DNA of 64,000 nt from an uncultured Pelagibacteraceae bacterium (lineage in GTDB: Bacteria; Pseudomonadota; Alphaproteobacteria; Pelagibacterales; Pelagibacteraceae). Positions 17,098-27,349 of this stretch are shown piece by piece. The stretch's first letter is position 1. Every line of letters starts with the position of its first letter. Below the pieces are notes generated by a model. That model was not told where the DNA came from. It made no database searches and saw nothing but the letters and a program-made list of their open reading frames with translations. A program made the translations under genes and the position numbers. The stretch spans positions 34,376 to 98,375 of the forward strand of contig CACOVP010000002.1 in NCBI GenBank assembly GCA_902630665.1, in the 5' to 3' direction.

Positions 17098-17709
17098 TTA
17101 ATCAATTTCCATCAAAATTATTTTTGATTTATCGTTTGTAATACTATTAACTAATTTATAAGAATATTTTTTTGTTTTAAAAGTTTTATTTATCTCTTCC
17201 TGTGCATTTTGACCCTTTAAAATCATTAATTTATGTGGCTTTTTGGCTATTTCACGTGAAACTTGTATTATTTGGTCTAATTTTTTAAAAGCCCTACAGA
17301 TTATGATCTCAGAATCTATAACTTCTTCTCTAACATCTCCTAAAACCTCTGCATTTAGACTTAATTCCCTAATTACACTCATTAAAAACCTTCTTTTTAC
17401 TGGTGATTTTTCATATAATTTCACGTGAAAAGCCTTATTTTTATTGAAAATTTCTACTACGAGACCCGGGAATCCAGCGCCAGTGCCTAGGTCAGCCATG
17501 GAACTAGCGTTAAAATCAATAAACTTTACCAATTGAGCTGAGTCAAGTATATGTCTATGCCAAATTTGATTCTCTGTGCTATTAGCAATTAAATTATAAT
17601 TTTGATTCTCTTTTAATACTAGATTTGCAAACTTTTTAAGCTTTTCAATTGAATGATCGCTAAATTTAAGACTATTCTTGAGAATATTTATGACTTCAAG
17701 CTGCTGCAT
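17098..17709 (-). CDS. rsmG: 16S rRNA (guanine527-N7)-methyltransferase RsmG (GidB)
   Basis: RsmG methylates G527 of 16S rRNA. With ATG 17709 as start it has 203 aa. The SAM-binding motif MADLGTGAGFPGL, SPVKRRFL and the C-terminal sheet are present. The gene overlaps the mnmG stop (TGATG). A TTG three bases upstream is less likely as the start. The coding sequence also carries two near-perfect parS palindromes (17238-17253 and 17417-17432), so it doubles as part of the partition locus. Confidence 0.94.
   Translation of the reverse strand: MQQLEVINILKNSLKFSDHSIEKLKKFANLVLKENQNYNLIANSTENQIWHRHILDSAQLVKFIDFNASSMADLGTGAGFPGLVVEIFNKNKAFHVKLYEKSPVKRRFLMSVIRELSLNAEVLGDVREEVIDSEIIICRAFKKLDQIIQVSREIAKKPHKLMILKGQNAQEEINKTFKTKKYSYKLVNSITNDKSKIILMEID
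17238..17253. other. parS-like centromere site 1 (in rsmG)
   Basis: The 16-mer TATTTCACGTGAAACT matches the bacterial parS consensus TGTTTCACGTGAAACA at 14 of 16 positions, with the whole inner 12-bp palindrome TTTCACGTGAAA intact. It lies within rsmG, about 950 bp upstream of parB, where chromosomal parS sites commonly lie. Chance occurrence of this GC-containing palindrome in such AT-rich DNA is unlikely. Confidence 0.85.
17417..17432. other. parS-like centromere site 2 (in rsmG)
   Basis: A second copy of the complete inner palindrome TTTCACGTGAAA lies 179 bp from site 1, also inside rsmG. The outer bases differ from consensus (12 of 16 match), so it may bind ParB more weakly. Paired sites within the parAB neighbourhood support a genuine partition locus. 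Confidence 0.75.
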
Positions 17710-19577
17710 CAAGCAGTGGCTTTATATCTAAGTTTTTTAATATGTGAAAGAAGAATAATTATAGCTGCAGGCGTAACGCCATCAATACGTATAGCTTGAC
17801 CTAGTGTTTTAGGCTTCACTTGAAGCAGCTTGCTCTTAATCTCGTTAGATAGACCACTCAGTTTTTCATAATCTATACCCTCAGGTATGACAACGGACTC
17901 GTCCTTCTTAAAAGATTCTATATCTCTATTTTGTCTGTCCAGGTAGCCCATGTAATGAGCATCTGTTACAACTTGATTTTCAATAGGCCTTGGAAAACTA
18001 GGGATATCGGGAAAAACTTGCCTTATTTTTGCCATATTTACTTTTCGCTGGCCCATAATCTCTAGGCAAGATCTTTTTACTCCATCCATAGCGATTTTAA
18101 TGTCATATTTCTTAGCTTGATTAGGTGATAAATAATTATTCTTTAAAATTGAATTAAGAACCAAAATATTTTTTTTCTTTTCATTATATGTTTTTTTTCT
18201 TTCAGACTTAACTAAATTTAAATTAATACCAAGGTCGGTTAATCTTTGATCGGCATTATCGGCTCTTAAAGTTAATCTATATTCGGCTCTAGATGTAAAC
18301 ATTCTATAAGGTTCTGTAACTCCTTTAGTAATAAGGTCATCAATCATGACACCAATATAAGAAGTTGATCTATCTAAAATAAACTCTTCTTGATTTTGAA
18401 TTTTTAAAGCCGCATTAATCCCAGCTATCAAACCTTGAGCTGCAGCTTCTTCATAACCTGTAGTTCCATTAATTTGTCCAGCAAGAAATAAAGAGTTAAT
18501 TTTTTTGGTTTCTAAGGTTGCTTTTAACTCCCTTGGATCCACATAATCATACTCAATTGCGTATCCAGCCCTCTTCATCTTAACATGCTCTAAACCCTTG
18601 ATTTTAGCCAATAATTTAAGCTGTATCTCCTCTGGAAGGGATGTTGATATACCATTTGGGTAAATAGTATTGTCCTTTAATCCTTCTGGCTCTAAGAAAA
18701 TTTGATGTTTCTCTTTTTCTTTAAATTTAACGATCTTATCCTCTATTGATGGACAGTATCTTGGTCCTACACCTTTTATGTTGCCTGAATACATAGCACT
18801 TCTGGAAATGTTATCACTTATAATTTGATGAACTTGATTATTTGTGTAGGTCATCCCACATTTGATCTGTTTGTTTTCAATTTTGTTTGTTAAGAAAGAA
18901 AAATAGTAATGATCTTCATCTGCTGGCTGCATTTCTAAGTCGTCATAATTAATTGTACTACCATCAAGTCTGGGAGGAGTTCCTGTTTTTAATCTTCCAA
19001 TCTGCATTTTGTATTTTAATAATTGTTCGCTCAAACCAGTAGAAGGTTTTTCATCGTACCGACCTGCAGGAATTTGTTTTTCGCCTATATGTATCAAACC
19101 ATTTAAAAAAGTTCCCGTAGTCAGTATTAATTCTTTAGTCCTCACTTCTTTGCCACTCTGACAAATAAATCCTATGATTTTATTATTCCCAAACAAAAAT
19201 TTAACAACAGGATCGGCAATGACTTCTAAATTTTCGTAATTGAGTAAAATTTTTTGCATATGCTCCTTATAAAGAGCCCTGTCTGATTGCGTTCTTGGTC
19301 CTTGCACGGCTGGCCCACGACTTCTATTCAATAATCTAAATTGAATGCCTGATTTATCGGCTACAACACCCATTACACCATCCAAAGCATCGATTTCTCT
19401 CACAAGATGCCCTTTCCCAAGCCCCCCAATAGCGGGATTGCATGACATTTCGCCAATAGTCTCTATTTTATGAGTGAAAAGAGCAGTATTTACACCCATT
19501 CTAGCGGAAGCTGCTGCTGCCTCACAACCAGCATGTCCTCCACCTATAACTACTACATCATAGCTTTGTTTTATCAT
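17709..19577 (-). CDS. mnmG: tRNA uridine-5-carboxymethylaminomethyl modification enzyme MnmG (GidA)
   Basis: With MnmE, this FAD enzyme installs the cmnm5 group at the wobble uridine of certain tRNAs. The 622-aa protein has the FAD motif [33 protein letters not shown], the [25 protein letters not shown] segment, and a helical C-terminal domain that contacts MnmE. It lies in the order mnmE-mnmG-rsmG-parA-parB, frequent near bacterial replication origins, 42 bp after mnmE. Confidence 0.97.
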   Translation of the reverse strand: MIKQSYDVVVIGGGHAGCEAAAASARMGVNTALFTHKIETIGEMSCNPAIGGLGKGHLVREIDALDGVMGVVADKSGIQFRLLNRSRGPAVQGPRTQSDRALYKEHMQKILLNYENLEVIADPVVKFLFGNNKIIGFICQSGKEVRTKELILTTGTFLNGLIHIGEKQIPAGRYDEKPSTGLSEQLLKYKMQIGRLKTGTPPRLDGSTINYDDLEMQPADEDHYYFSFLTNKIENKQIKCGMTYTNNQVHQIISDNISRSAMYSGNIKGVGPRYCPSIEDKIVKFKEKEKHQIFLEPEGLKDNTIYPNGISTSLPEEIQLKLLAKIKGLEHVKMKRAGYAIEYDYVDPRELKATLETKKINSLFLAGQINGTTGYEEAAAQGLIAGINAALKIQNQEEFILDRSTSYIGVMIDDLITKGVTEPYRMFTSRAEYRLTLRADNADQRLTDLGINLNLVKSERKKTYNEKKKNILVLNSILKNNYLSPNQAKKYDIKIAMDGVKRSCLEIMGQRKVNMAKIRQVFPDIPSFPRPIENQVVTDAHYMGYLDRQNRDIESFKKDESVVIPEGIDYEKLSGLSNEIKSKLLQVKPKTLGQAIRIDGVTPAAIIILLSHIKKLRYKATA

Positions 19578-19619
19578 GCTGTGAATGTAAACGTCTAAAT
19601 TAAGAATACAAGAAGTATT

Positions 19620-20948
19620 TTATTTACCGATACAGAAATCTTTAAATATAGATCCAAGTATTTCCTCCACATCTACCTTACCAACGATGCTACCGAGATG
19701 TCGTGTGGCCATTCTTAGATCTTCAGCTGCTAATTCAAGATCTTTGCTTTGGTCCTTTTTTAGGAACTTGTTAATTTCTTTTAAGCAATCGTTAAGCTTA
19801 ATTCTATGCCTTTCTCTGGTAATTATAGCACTATTATTAGATGTGAATTTTTTGCTTAACTTAGTTTTTACTAAATTTATTAATTTATCTATATTTTTGT
19901 TATTTTTTACTGAAGCTAAAACAGTTTCTACATCAAATTTATGATTTTGTTTATCTGATACATCTGATTTATTTAAAAATATTATTGTATCTTTATTAAT
20001 CATATTCTGAATTTTTTGATTAATTTTTTTTGATGAATTATCAATTACAATAATATTCAAATCTGCTTCTTTTGATTTTCCTAACGCTAAAGATATACCT
20101 TTTTTTTCAACTTCATTTTTAGCATCTCTTATACCTGCGGTATCTGCAAGAATTACTGGATAGCCATCTAAATTCAAATAAGTTTCTATAACATCTCTAG
20201 TTGTGCCAGCTTCATCTGAAACAATAGCTACCTCTCTTTTTGAAATTAAATTTAATAATGATGATTTGCCTGCGTTAACTTCTCCTGTAATGGAAACCCT
20301 AAAACCTTCTCTAATTTTTTCTCCAACTTTATTATCCTCAATAATTTTAGTAATTTCTGAATGAATTTCTTTGATTGATTTGTGGGCATCTTTTAGTACT
20401 TTTTCAGGAAGATCTTCCTCTGCAAAATCAATTTTTGCTTCTATAAAAGCAAGAGATTTTATTATTTTTTCCCTCAGATCATTATAATAATTTGATGCGT
20501 TACCCTGAACTAATTTTATTGCTTGCTGTCTTTGTAGTTCTGTTTCGGAATGGATAAGGTCTCCTATGCTTTCTGCTTTAAGTAAGTCAATTTTATCATT
20601 TTGAAAAGCAATTTTAGTAAACTCACCTGGTTCAGCTAATCTGCAGTTTTTTTGCTCGGAAAGAACTCTTAATAAGGCGTTTATTATTGCGTTACTTCCA
20701 TGAATTTGTAATTCTGCTAAATCCTCACCAGTATAGCTATTTGGGCCGGGAAACCACAATAATAGAGCCTCGGGATCTATTACATTATCACTTTTAGGGT
20801 CATAAAATTTACAAAAATTAACTTCGTTTGACTTAATATCTTTAGACTTAGTCAAATTTTGACAAATTTTAAGCGTTTCACTACCTGATATTCTAACAAT
20901 AGCTATTCCAGAGGGTCCTCTACCCGAAGATAAAGCATAAATGTTCAT
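19620..20948 (-). CDS. mnmE: tRNA modification GTPase MnmE (TrmE)
   Basis: The GTPase partner of MnmG in wobble-uridine modification. The 442-aa protein has the N-terminal formyl-THF-binding domain, a central helical domain interrupted by the G domain (GEVNAGKSS P-loop, DEAGTTRD, DTAGIRD, NKSD), and the invariant C-terminal CIGK with the Cys needed for modification. The upstream ubiH-like gene ends 4 bp before it. Confidence 0.96.
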   Translation of the reverse strand: MNIYALSSGRGPSGIAIVRISGSETLKICQNLTKSKDIKSNEVNFCKFYDPKSDNVIDPEALLLWFPGPNSYTGEDLAELQIHGSNAIINALLRVLSEQKNCRLAEPGEFTKIAFQNDKIDLLKAESIGDLIHSETELQRQQAIKLVQGNASNYYNDLREKIIKSLAFIEAKIDFAEEDLPEKVLKDAHKSIKEIHSEITKIIEDNKVGEKIREGFRVSITGEVNAGKSSLLNLISKREVAIVSDEAGTTRDVIETYLNLDGYPVILADTAGIRDAKNEVEKKGISLALGKSKEADLNIIVIDNSSKKINQKIQNMINKDTIIFLNKSDVSDKQNHKFDVETVLASVKNNKNIDKLINLVKTKLSKKFTSNNSAIITRERHRIKLNDCLKEINKFLKKDQSKDLELAAEDLRMATRHLGSIVGKVDVEEILGSIFKDFCIGK

Positions 20949-20952
20949 TGAG

Positions 20953-22062
20953 TTATAATGATAAACCTCGATTAGAGATTATTTTACTGAATTTTTTTAA
21001 TGTCTCGTTGTTCTTAATATTTTTTACAATTATTTCTTTGAATGGATCTAAATATTTATTTTGTTTAAAAAAACTATGAGTAGCATCAACGCCTAAACTC
21101 ATAATAGTATTTTCGGGTTTTCTACTATTATAAAAATCATTTAATGCATAGCTATTTTTAATAGAAATACCTAAACCCACATAATATTTAGTTATTTCTT
21201 TTAATTTTTTGATATCTCTAAGAACAAGATTAAAACCTTGTCCTGCTACAGGATGAATAGTGTGCAAACCCTCTCCAAGAATTAATATATTTTTTTGATA
21301 ATACTGTCGTCTTAAACTTAGAGAAATAGGATACGATTGAATATTACTAATAGTGATATCTTGTTTATTCTTCAACATTTCTACGATTCTGTTTTTAACT
21401 AAAAATGTAATTTTTTTGGAATTATTTTCGAAAAAATTTTTTTTTACACTCCAAACAAAAGAAAAACGATTTTTTGAAAAAGGAAGTATAGCTAATGGCC
21501 CTTCCTTTAAGAAGAATTGACTTGCATTGAGAGTCTTAAAATTATGTTTTACATAACCTGTAATGGCTACTTCTTTATAATCTTTCTTAATAGATCTTAT
21601 TTTTGTTATGTCATTGTAAATTTGAGATTGGCCACCCATACAAAGAATAACTAAATCATAATTTTTAAATTCTTCTAAATTTTTTACATCTTTTCTAATT
21701 AAATTAATTTTATTTTTTGAAATTTCTTTTAATAATACACTTTTAATTTTCTCGTTTTCGAAAACATACATAAGATTAGAGTTCGCTTCGTTTAGATTTA
21801 AAAAATTTATTTTTCCCTTAGAAGTTTCATAAAACAGTTCGATTGTTTTTGAAGGCCAGAAAAACTTTTGCCTTAAGCTGATAATATTTTGATTAATAAA
21901 CTTGAGGTTAGTATCCGAAATGGCAGTAGTCCTATTATCTTTAATTTTTGTGCCTTTTTTAGCTATTAAATTCACCTCTATACCTGGCAACTTAGCTAAA
22001 ACTACAGCTGTCATTAAGCCTGAAAGACCGTCTCCAACAATGCATATTCTCTGTTTTGTCAT
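20953..22062 (-). CDS. FAD-dependent aromatic hydroxylase, UbiH/UbiF/COQ6-like
   Basis: A 369-aa flavoprotein monooxygenase probably hydroxylating the ubiquinone ring. The N-terminal dinucleotide loop is VGDGLSGLMTAVVL, and the C-terminal FAD motif reads LGEGLHTIHPVAGQGFNLVLRD, typical of UbiH-type enzymes. Which ring position it modifies cannot be judged. Alphaproteobacteria often use one broad-specificity enzyme. It lies upstream of mnmE on the same strand and diverges from ftsK across a 55-bp gap. Confidence 0.85.
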   Translation of the reverse strand: MTKQRICIVGDGLSGLMTAVVLAKLPGIEVNLIAKKGTKIKDNRTTAISDTNLKFINQNIISLRQKFFWPSKTIELFYETSKGKINFLNLNEANSNLMYVFENEKIKSVLLKEISKNKINLIRKDVKNLEEFKNYDLVILCMGGQSQIYNDITKIRSIKKDYKEVAITGYVKHNFKTLNASQFFLKEGPLAILPFSKNRFSFVWSVKKNFFENNSKKITFLVKNRIVEMLKNKQDITISNIQSYPISLSLRRQYYQKNILILGEGLHTIHPVAGQGFNLVLRDIKKLKEITKYYVGLGISIKNSYALNDFYNSRKPENTIMSLGVDATHSFFKQNKYLDPFKEIIVKNIKNNETLKKFSKIISNRGLSL

Positions 22063-22117
22063 ATTACAATTTTTAACACTTTCATAAAAATGGTAAAAAG
22101 TACGTAATCGATTCGTA

Positions 22118-24199
22118 ATGAATACAAACTTTTTAGATAGTGTAACAAATTTTTTGAAAAAGCGAACCTTTGAATTGCTAGGTTTAATCTTAGTTTTATC
22201 AAGTGTCGCACTTGCAATCGCCTTTACAACATATTCTCCTGAAGATCCTTCGTTTGTTTATGGAGATAGGAGCTTCGAGATTCAAAATTTTTTTGGGATT
22301 TATGGAAGTAGCGTTGCAGATTTTTTATTACAAAGTTTTGGTTTGGCCTCTTTTTTATTATTACTTAATTTTTTATTTTGGGGATTAGATTTAATAATAA
22401 AGAAAGAATTAAGAAGAATAATTTTAAAATTATTTTTAGTTGTAGCCTATTTAACTGTTGGAACAGTTTTTATCTATTTAACATTCGATAATTCTTTTTG
22501 GTTAATTGATAATGGTAATTCAGGTTTTGTTGGAAAAATAACATATAACTTTATTAATACTTGGGCTCCGTGGATTGATAATACATATTCAATTTATGGA
22601 CTACTTTTATTAACTATAATATTTTTTTCATTTTCAGCTGATATAAATTATAAGAAAGTATTCTCGGTAATTTTATCTCTTTTTAAGAGAAAGCCTGCTG
22701 AAAATATTGAACCAGATTTTAGTAAAATTAATATTGAAGATCAGCCACAAAATTTAGAAAAACCACAGCAATCTTTTTCATTTGATACTGATATAGGTTC
22801 TCAAATAGAGCAAGTTACTACAAAAAATAAATATAAATTACCAGATATAAATTATTTAGAAAAAAATTTATCTAAAATTAGTTCTGATGGAAATAAAAAT
22901 CGTCCTGATGCTGGTTTTATGGAAAAAATATTATTAGATTTTGGTATAAGCGGAAATATTAAAGCAATTAATAATGGTCCTGTAGTTAGCCTTTATGAAT
23001 TTGAACCAGCACCCGGTGTAAAAGTGTCAAAAATAATTAATTTATCAGAAGATTTAGCAAGAAATACTAGTTCAACATCTACAAGAGTTTCGGTAATCCC
23101 AGGAAAAAACACTGTTGGTATCGAAATTCCAAACGAAGAAAGGGAGGGCGTGTCACTAAGAGAAATTATTTCTTATGATAAATTTCAAAAGAAGGATGTG
23201 AGACTTCCTATAGCATTAGGTAAAAGTATTTCTGGCGTGCCAATTGTTGGTGATTTAACCTCAATGCCTCACCTTTTAATTGCAGGTACCACTGGCTCAG
23301 GTAAGTCTGTTTGTATTAATACTATAATCGTGTCACTGCTTTACAAACTAAGTCCAGATCTTTGTAAATTTATTTTAATTGATCCAAAAATGTTAGAGCT
23401 ATCTACTTACGAAGGAATACCTCACCTATTAACTCCAGTTATTACTGATGCTAAAAAAGCTACATCAGCTTTATCTTGGACAGTCAAAGAAATGAACAGC
23501 AGGTATAAATTAATGAGTAAGGTAGGAGTGAGAAACATTGATGGCTATAATGCTAAACATAAACTTAAAATGCCTTACATCGTTGTAGTCGTTGACGAGA
23601 TGTCAGACTTAATGCTTGTAGCTGGAAAAGAAATTGAAAACTACATTCAAAAATTATCACAAATGGCAAGAGCTGCAGGTATTCATATCATCATGGCTAC
23701 ACAGAGACCAAGTGTCGACGTTATAACTGGTACAATAAAAGCGAATTTCCCAACCAGAATATCTTTTCAAGTAAGTTCCAAAATTGATAGTAGAACAATT
23801 TTAGGGGAGCAGGGTGCTGAGCAATTGCTTGGTAAAGGAGATATGTTGTTTATGTCGTCTGCAAACAGAATAGTTAGAATTCACGGTCCATATGTTTCTG
23901 AGCAGGAAATAGAGAAAATTACTAATTCATTAAGAGCTCAAGGAGAGCCGGATTACATGGAAGAGATTACTTCACAAGAAACTACGGAAAGCTCATTAAC
24001 GTCTGGAAATGATGGTGATGAAGATGAATTATTCAATCAGGCTGTAGAAATTATAAAAGCTGAAGGAAAGGCCTCTACAAGCTTCTTACAGAGAAAATTA
24101 CAGATCGGATACAATAGAGCTGCAAGAATTATTGATATGATGGAAGAAAAAGGTATTGTTAGTAAGGCAAATCATGTTGGTAAACGTGAAGTTCTTTAA
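22118..24199 (+). CDS. ftsK: DNA translocase FtsK
   Basis: FtsK pumps DNA at the septum to complete chromosome segregation and dimer resolution. The 693-aa protein has four or five N-terminal membrane helices (within residues 1-180), a short linker, the hexameric motor with Walker A GTTGSGKS (about 391-398) and Walker B VVVVDEMSDL, and a C-terminal gamma winged helix (about 630-693) that reads orientation sequences. At under 700 aa the linker is short. The end overlaps lolA. Confidence 0.95.
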   Translation: MNTNFLDSVTNFLKKRTFELLGLILVLSSVALAIAFTTYSPEDPSFVYGDRSFEIQNFFGIYGSSVADFLLQSFGLASFLLLLNFLFWGLDLIIKKELRRIILKLFLVVAYLTVGTVFIYLTFDNSFWLIDNGNSGFVGKITYNFINTWAPWIDNTYSIYGLLLLTIIFFSFSADINYKKVFSVILSLFKRKPAENIEPDFSKINIEDQPQNLEKPQQSFSFDTDIGSQIEQVTTKNKYKLPDINYLEKNLSKISSDGNKNRPDAGFMEKILLDFGISGNIKAINNGPVVSLYEFEPAPGVKVSKIINLSEDLARNTSSTSTRVSVIPGKNTVGIEIPNEEREGVSLREIISYDKFQKKDVRLPIALGKSISGVPIVGDLTSMPHLLIAGTTGSGKSVCINTIIVSLLYKLSPDLCKFILIDPKMLELSTYEGIPHLLTPVITDAKKATSALSWTVKEMNSRYKLMSKVGVRNIDGYNAKHKLKMPYIVVVVDEMSDLMLVAGKEIENYIQKLSQMARAAGIHIIMATQRPSVDVITGTIKANFPTRISFQVSSKIDSRTILGEQGAEQLLGKGDMLFMSSANRIVRIHGPYVSEQEIEKITNSLRAQGEPDYMEEITSQETTESSLTSGNDGDEDELFNQAVEIIKAEGKASTSFLQRKLQIGYNRAARIIDMMEEKGIVSKANHVGKREVL

Positions 24200-24743
24200 A
24201 GAAAAATTTTTAATCTCGTTTTTTCTATTAATAACAACGAGTTTATTAGCTAATGAAAAAGATCAAATAATTGCTCAATTAAATAACTTAAATTCATTAG
24301 AATTTACATTTGATCAAATGATTAATGAAAAAACAGAAAGGGGTAGTTGTATTTTAGAGTTTCCTGGAAAATTAAAATGCAATTACTTTGACGATAAGGA
24401 AAAAGAATTAGTTATTAATAATAAGAGGCTGGCAATAACCCAGAAAAGATATAATAAAACTTATCATTATCCTATTTCGAAATCTCCATTCCTAAGTATA
24501 TTATATAAAGATAAACTTTTAGAAATTGTGCAATCAGGGGAATTAGAATTAACTGATAAAGTAGTTAAGCTTATTTATTTTGGTGATAACGAAATTACAA
24601 TTTTTTTTAACAAAAAAGATCTAAATTTGAAAGGTTGGGAGATTAAAGATCAATACAATAATAATATAAATTTCTCCCTAAACATAGTTGCTAAAAATGA
24701 TGTTTTTAAAAAAGGTACCTTTAAAGTGCCTGAAATAAACTAA
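24186..24743 (+). CDS. lolA: outer-membrane lipoprotein carrier LolA-like
   Basis: LolA ferries lipoproteins through the periplasm from LolCDE to the outer membrane. From GTG 24186 the product (185 aa) begins with a clean signal peptide, MKFFKEKFLISFFLLITT, cleaved near LLA-NE, followed by the LolA-type half-barrel (QLNNLNSLEFTFDQ, GKLKCNYFDDKEKELVINN). An in-frame ATG at 24174 is the alternative start. Either overlaps ftsK by 14-26 bp. Position after ftsK is the conserved place for lolA in proteobacteria. The 3' end overlaps the convergent GNAT gene by 4 bp. Confidence 0.82.
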   Translation: MKFFKEKFLISFFLLITTSLLANEKDQIIAQLNNLNSLEFTFDQMINEKTERGSCILEFPGKLKCNYFDDKEKELVINNKRLAITQKRYNKTYHYPISKSPFLSILYKDKLLEIVQSGELELTDKVVKLIYFGDNEITIFFNKKDLNLKGWEIKDQYNNNINFSLNIVAKNDVFKKGTFKVPEIN

Positions 24744-25246
24744 GCTACAAAATCAATTTCTTCTTCTTTGAAAATTTCAAAGCCTTTGGATTTATAATTT
24801 TGTAATGCATGTTTGTGGTCTAAACTACAAGTATGAACCCACATTCTACTAGGATTTTTTCTTGATGCACTTGCAATAGCATGATTTACAAGTGTTGAGC
24901 CAAGCTTCAAACCTCTAAATTCTTTTAATACTCCTAAATTGATAAGCTCTACTTCATTTGATCCAGGATGATATTCTTGTTCGTAATATCCTACTAAATC
25001 TTGGCCATTTTTAAGAATATGCGTTTCTAAATTTTTATTCGTAACATACTTTACCCACTCACTATCAGACCAAAGCAATCTGTCTCTCCAATAGTGATCT
25101 ACGCCTATTTGTTTATAGAAAAATCTGTTTAAGTGGAAATTATCTTTATCATCCAAAATAATTTGAAAGCTTTCTGGAAGATTTAAATCAACAGTTTTTG
25201 AAAAATCTTTTATTTCTAAGAAATATCTTTTTACTCTTGAAACCAT
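24740..25246 (-). CDS. GNAT-family N-acetyltransferase
   Basis: A 168-aa protein with the acetyl-CoA-binding core of the GNAT fold: LINLGVLKEFRGLKLGSTLVNHAI matches motif A (R/Q-x-x-G-x-G/A with one substitution), followed by the HALQNYKSKGFEIF motif-B helix. The acetyl acceptor is unknown. It is the last gene of the his-HIT unit, overlapping the HIT gene by one base, and may be cotranscribed without a functional link. Confidence 0.8.
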   Translation of the reverse strand: MVSRVKRYFLEIKDFSKTVDLNLPESFQIILDDKDNFHLNRFFYKQIGVDHYWRDRLLWSDSEWVKYVTNKNLETHILKNGQDLVGYYEQEYHPGSNEVELINLGVLKEFRGLKLGSTLVNHAIASASRKNPSRMWVHTCSLDHKHALQNYKSKGFEIFKEEEIDFVA

Positions 25247-25602
25247 CAGCTAACCATCTTTCCGATCTTTTCACCTGCAAATATATGAAAGTGTAGATGA
25301 GGAACCTCCTGACCGCCATCACTTCCAATATTAGTTAAAGCTCGATATCCTTTATCTTTTGCGCCAACTAAGTTTGCGACATGCGTTACTGCTTTGTTTA
25401 ACTCTACAATCTCTTTATCTGAAGCTTTGTTGTTGAAATCATTAAGATCTACGTATTCACCTTTAGGAATAACTAAAACATGAACTTTCTTTTGAGGATT
25501 AATATCATGAAAAGCTAAAACATGATCATTTTCATAAACTTTTTTACACGGAATTTCTCCTCTTAAAATTTTAGCAAATATATTATTTTTATCGTAACTC
25601 AT
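25246..25602 (-). CDS. HIT-family nucleotide-binding protein (HinT type)
   Basis: Histidine-triad proteins hydrolyse purine nucleoside phosphoramidates or acyl-AMP. The 118-aa product carries the triad HLHFHIF near residue 105 and the conserved N-terminal FAKILRGEIPCKKVYE and FHDINPQ segments. Linkage to hisE is common in alphaproteobacteria. It overlaps hisE by 4 bp. Confidence 0.92.
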   Translation of the reverse strand: MSYDKNNIFAKILRGEIPCKKVYENDHVLAFHDINPQKKVHVLVIPKGEYVDLNDFNNKASDKEIVELNKAVTHVANLVGAKDKGYRALTNIGSDGGQEVPHLHFHIFAGEKIGKMVS

Positions 25603-25871
25603 TTCTGTCTTTTCTTAAGTTCGCTCATCACATCTTCAATTTTAATGTTGTTAGCTTCCAAGTAAACCATCAAATGATAAACCACATCAGCAGCTTCGTG
25701 TATCTTATTTGAATTTTTTTCCACAGATTCTATTAATTCACCTATTTCCTCTTTTACTTTTGAAACACTTAGGTTTTTGTCGTTCAAAAGTTTATTAGTA
25801 TAAGACTTATCTGGAGAAGAATTTTTTCTCTCTCTGATTGTTTTAATTAACTGTTCTAAGTTTTCAAACAT
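25599..25871 (-). CDS. hisE: phosphoribosyl-ATP pyrophosphatase
   Basis: HisE catalyses the second step of histidine synthesis, converting PR-ATP to PR-AMP. The 90-aa protein shows the MazG-like helical pattern with KVKEEIGELIE and HEAADVVYHLMVYLEANNI, which carry the metal-binding acidic residues. It is a stand-alone hisE, not fused to hisI. No hisI, hisG or hisD is in this window. Confidence 0.95.
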   Translation of the reverse strand: MFENLEQLIKTIRERKNSSPDKSYTNKLLNDKNLSVSKVKEEIGELIESVEKNSNKIHEAADVVYHLMVYLEANNIKIEDVMSELKKRQK

Positions 25872-25872
25872 T

Positions 25873-26631
25873 TTATAACCTTACCGAAACATTTTTAGAA
25901 TTCAAATATTCTTTGGCATCTTTGATTTTAAATTCACCATAATGAAAAATAGAAGCAGCTAAAACTGCACTTGCTCCACCTTTAACTATACCATCATATA
26001 AATGATCTAGAGTTCCAACTCCACCGGATGCTATTACAGGAATATTGGTGTTATTTGTAATTGTTTTTAATAAATCAACATCGTAACCAGATTTAGTTCC
26101 ATCTTTATCCATTGAAGTTAATAAAATTTCTCCGGCTCCATTTTCCTCAACTTTTTTAGCAAAATCCACTACATCGATACCAGTTTTATTTCTTCCACCG
26201 TGTGTAAACACTTCCCATTTATTTTCTGAAACTTTTTTTGCGTCAATCGCAACAACAATGCATTGAGATCCAAATTTTTTTGAAGATTCCTTAACAAGGT
26301 CAATATTTTTTACAGCGGCAGTATTAATAGAGACTTTATCTGCACCGGCCAACAATAAATCGGTAATATTTTGAATAGTTCTTACTCCACCTCCAACGGT
26401 TAAAGGAACGAAACATTCTTTTGCAGTTTTTTTAACAATATCAATGATCGTTTCTCTGTTTTCATTTGAAGCGGTAATATCAAGAAAACAGATCTCGTCA
26501 GCCCCACCGTCACTATAAATTTTAGCTTGTTCTACTGGATCACCGGCATCTTTTAATTCAACAAAGTTAATACCTTTAACAACTCTTCCATCTTTAACAT
26601 CAAGGCAAGGTATAATTCTATTTTTAAGCAT
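25873..26631 (-). CDS. hisF: imidazole glycerol phosphate synthase, cyclase subunit
   Basis: With HisH this subunit turns PRFAR and ammonia into imidazole glycerol phosphate and AICAR. The 252-aa barrel shows [15 protein letters not shown] at the N-terminus with the catalytic Asp, and the second catalytic Asp in [20 protein letters not shown] and ASGGVG phosphate-binding loops are present. It overlaps hisA by 8 bp. Confidence 0.98.
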   Translation of the reverse strand: MLKNRIIPCLDVKDGRVVKGINFVELKDAGDPVEQAKIYSDGGADEICFLDITASNENRETIIDIVKKTAKECFVPLTVGGGVRTIQNITDLLLAGADKVSINTAAVKNIDLVKESSKKFGSQCIVVAIDAKKVSENKWEVFTHGGRNKTGIDVVDFAKKVEENGAGEILLTSMDKDGTKSGYDVDLLKTITNNTNIPVIASGGVGTLDHLYDGIVKGGASAVLAASIFHYGEFKIKDAKEYLNSKNVSVRL

Positions 26632-27349
26632 TAATCTCCTTTGCTAACTCATCAAGCTTAATATCACCATCGTAAATAGCTTTACCAACAATAATACCTT
26701 CAATTTTTTTATTATTTAACTCCTTAGCCTTCTTAATGTCATTAATTGAAGAAACGCCTCCTGAAATAACAACAGGACAATTAGAAAGCCCTGCAATTTT
26801 CACACTCTCGTCTAAGTTGGGGCTAGTTTTCATTCCATCTCTATTTATGTCTGTAAAAATAATTCTGCTAATGCCAAAGTCATTTACTTCTTTTAAAAAA
26901 TCTGTGGTTTTAATTTCTAGATTTTCTCTCCAGCCTGATACAGAAAGGTTGCCATCTTTTGCATCTAAACCCAAAGCAATTTGACCTTTAAATTTTACAC
27001 AAGACTCTTTTAAAAATTCTTTATTTTTAATAGCACCACTTCCTAAAATTACTTTCTCAACACCAGTATCGACGTATTGTTTGATACTATCGAGAGATCT
27101 AACACCGCCACCTATTTCGATTTTCAAATCGTATTTACTCACTATTTCTTTTATAATATCTAAATTGACTGTTTTGCCCGTCAAAGCTCCGTCTAGATCA
27201 ACAATGTGTAAATTTTTAAAGCCATGATCTTTAAATTTCGCTGCTTGCTCAATAGGTGAAGTTTTATATTCAGTTTTATTTTCGAAGTCACCTTTGATTA
27301 ATCTTACGCATTTCTTATCTTTTATATCTATTGCAGGAAATATTTTCAT
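26624..27349 (-). CDS. hisA: phosphoribosylformimino-5-aminoimidazole carboxamide ribotide isomerase
   Basis: HisA isomerises ProFAR to PRFAR. The 241-aa half-barrel repeat protein has [14 protein letters not shown] with the catalytic Asp8, [24 protein letters not shown], and [16 protein letters not shown] with the second catalytic Asp. It sits between hisH (1-bp overlap) and hisF (8-bp overlap). Confidence 0.97.
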   Translation of the reverse strand: MKIFPAIDIKDKKCVRLIKGDFENKTEYKTSPIEQAAKFKDHGFKNLHIVDLDGALTGKTVNLDIIKEIVSKYDLKIEIGGGVRSLDSIKQYVDTGVEKVILGSGAIKNKEFLKESCVKFKGQIALGLDAKDGNLSVSGWRENLEIKTTDFLKEVNDFGISRIIFTDINRDGMKTSPNLDESVKIAGLSNCPVVISGGVSSINDIKKAKELNNKKIEGIIVGKAIYDGDIKLDELAKEINA

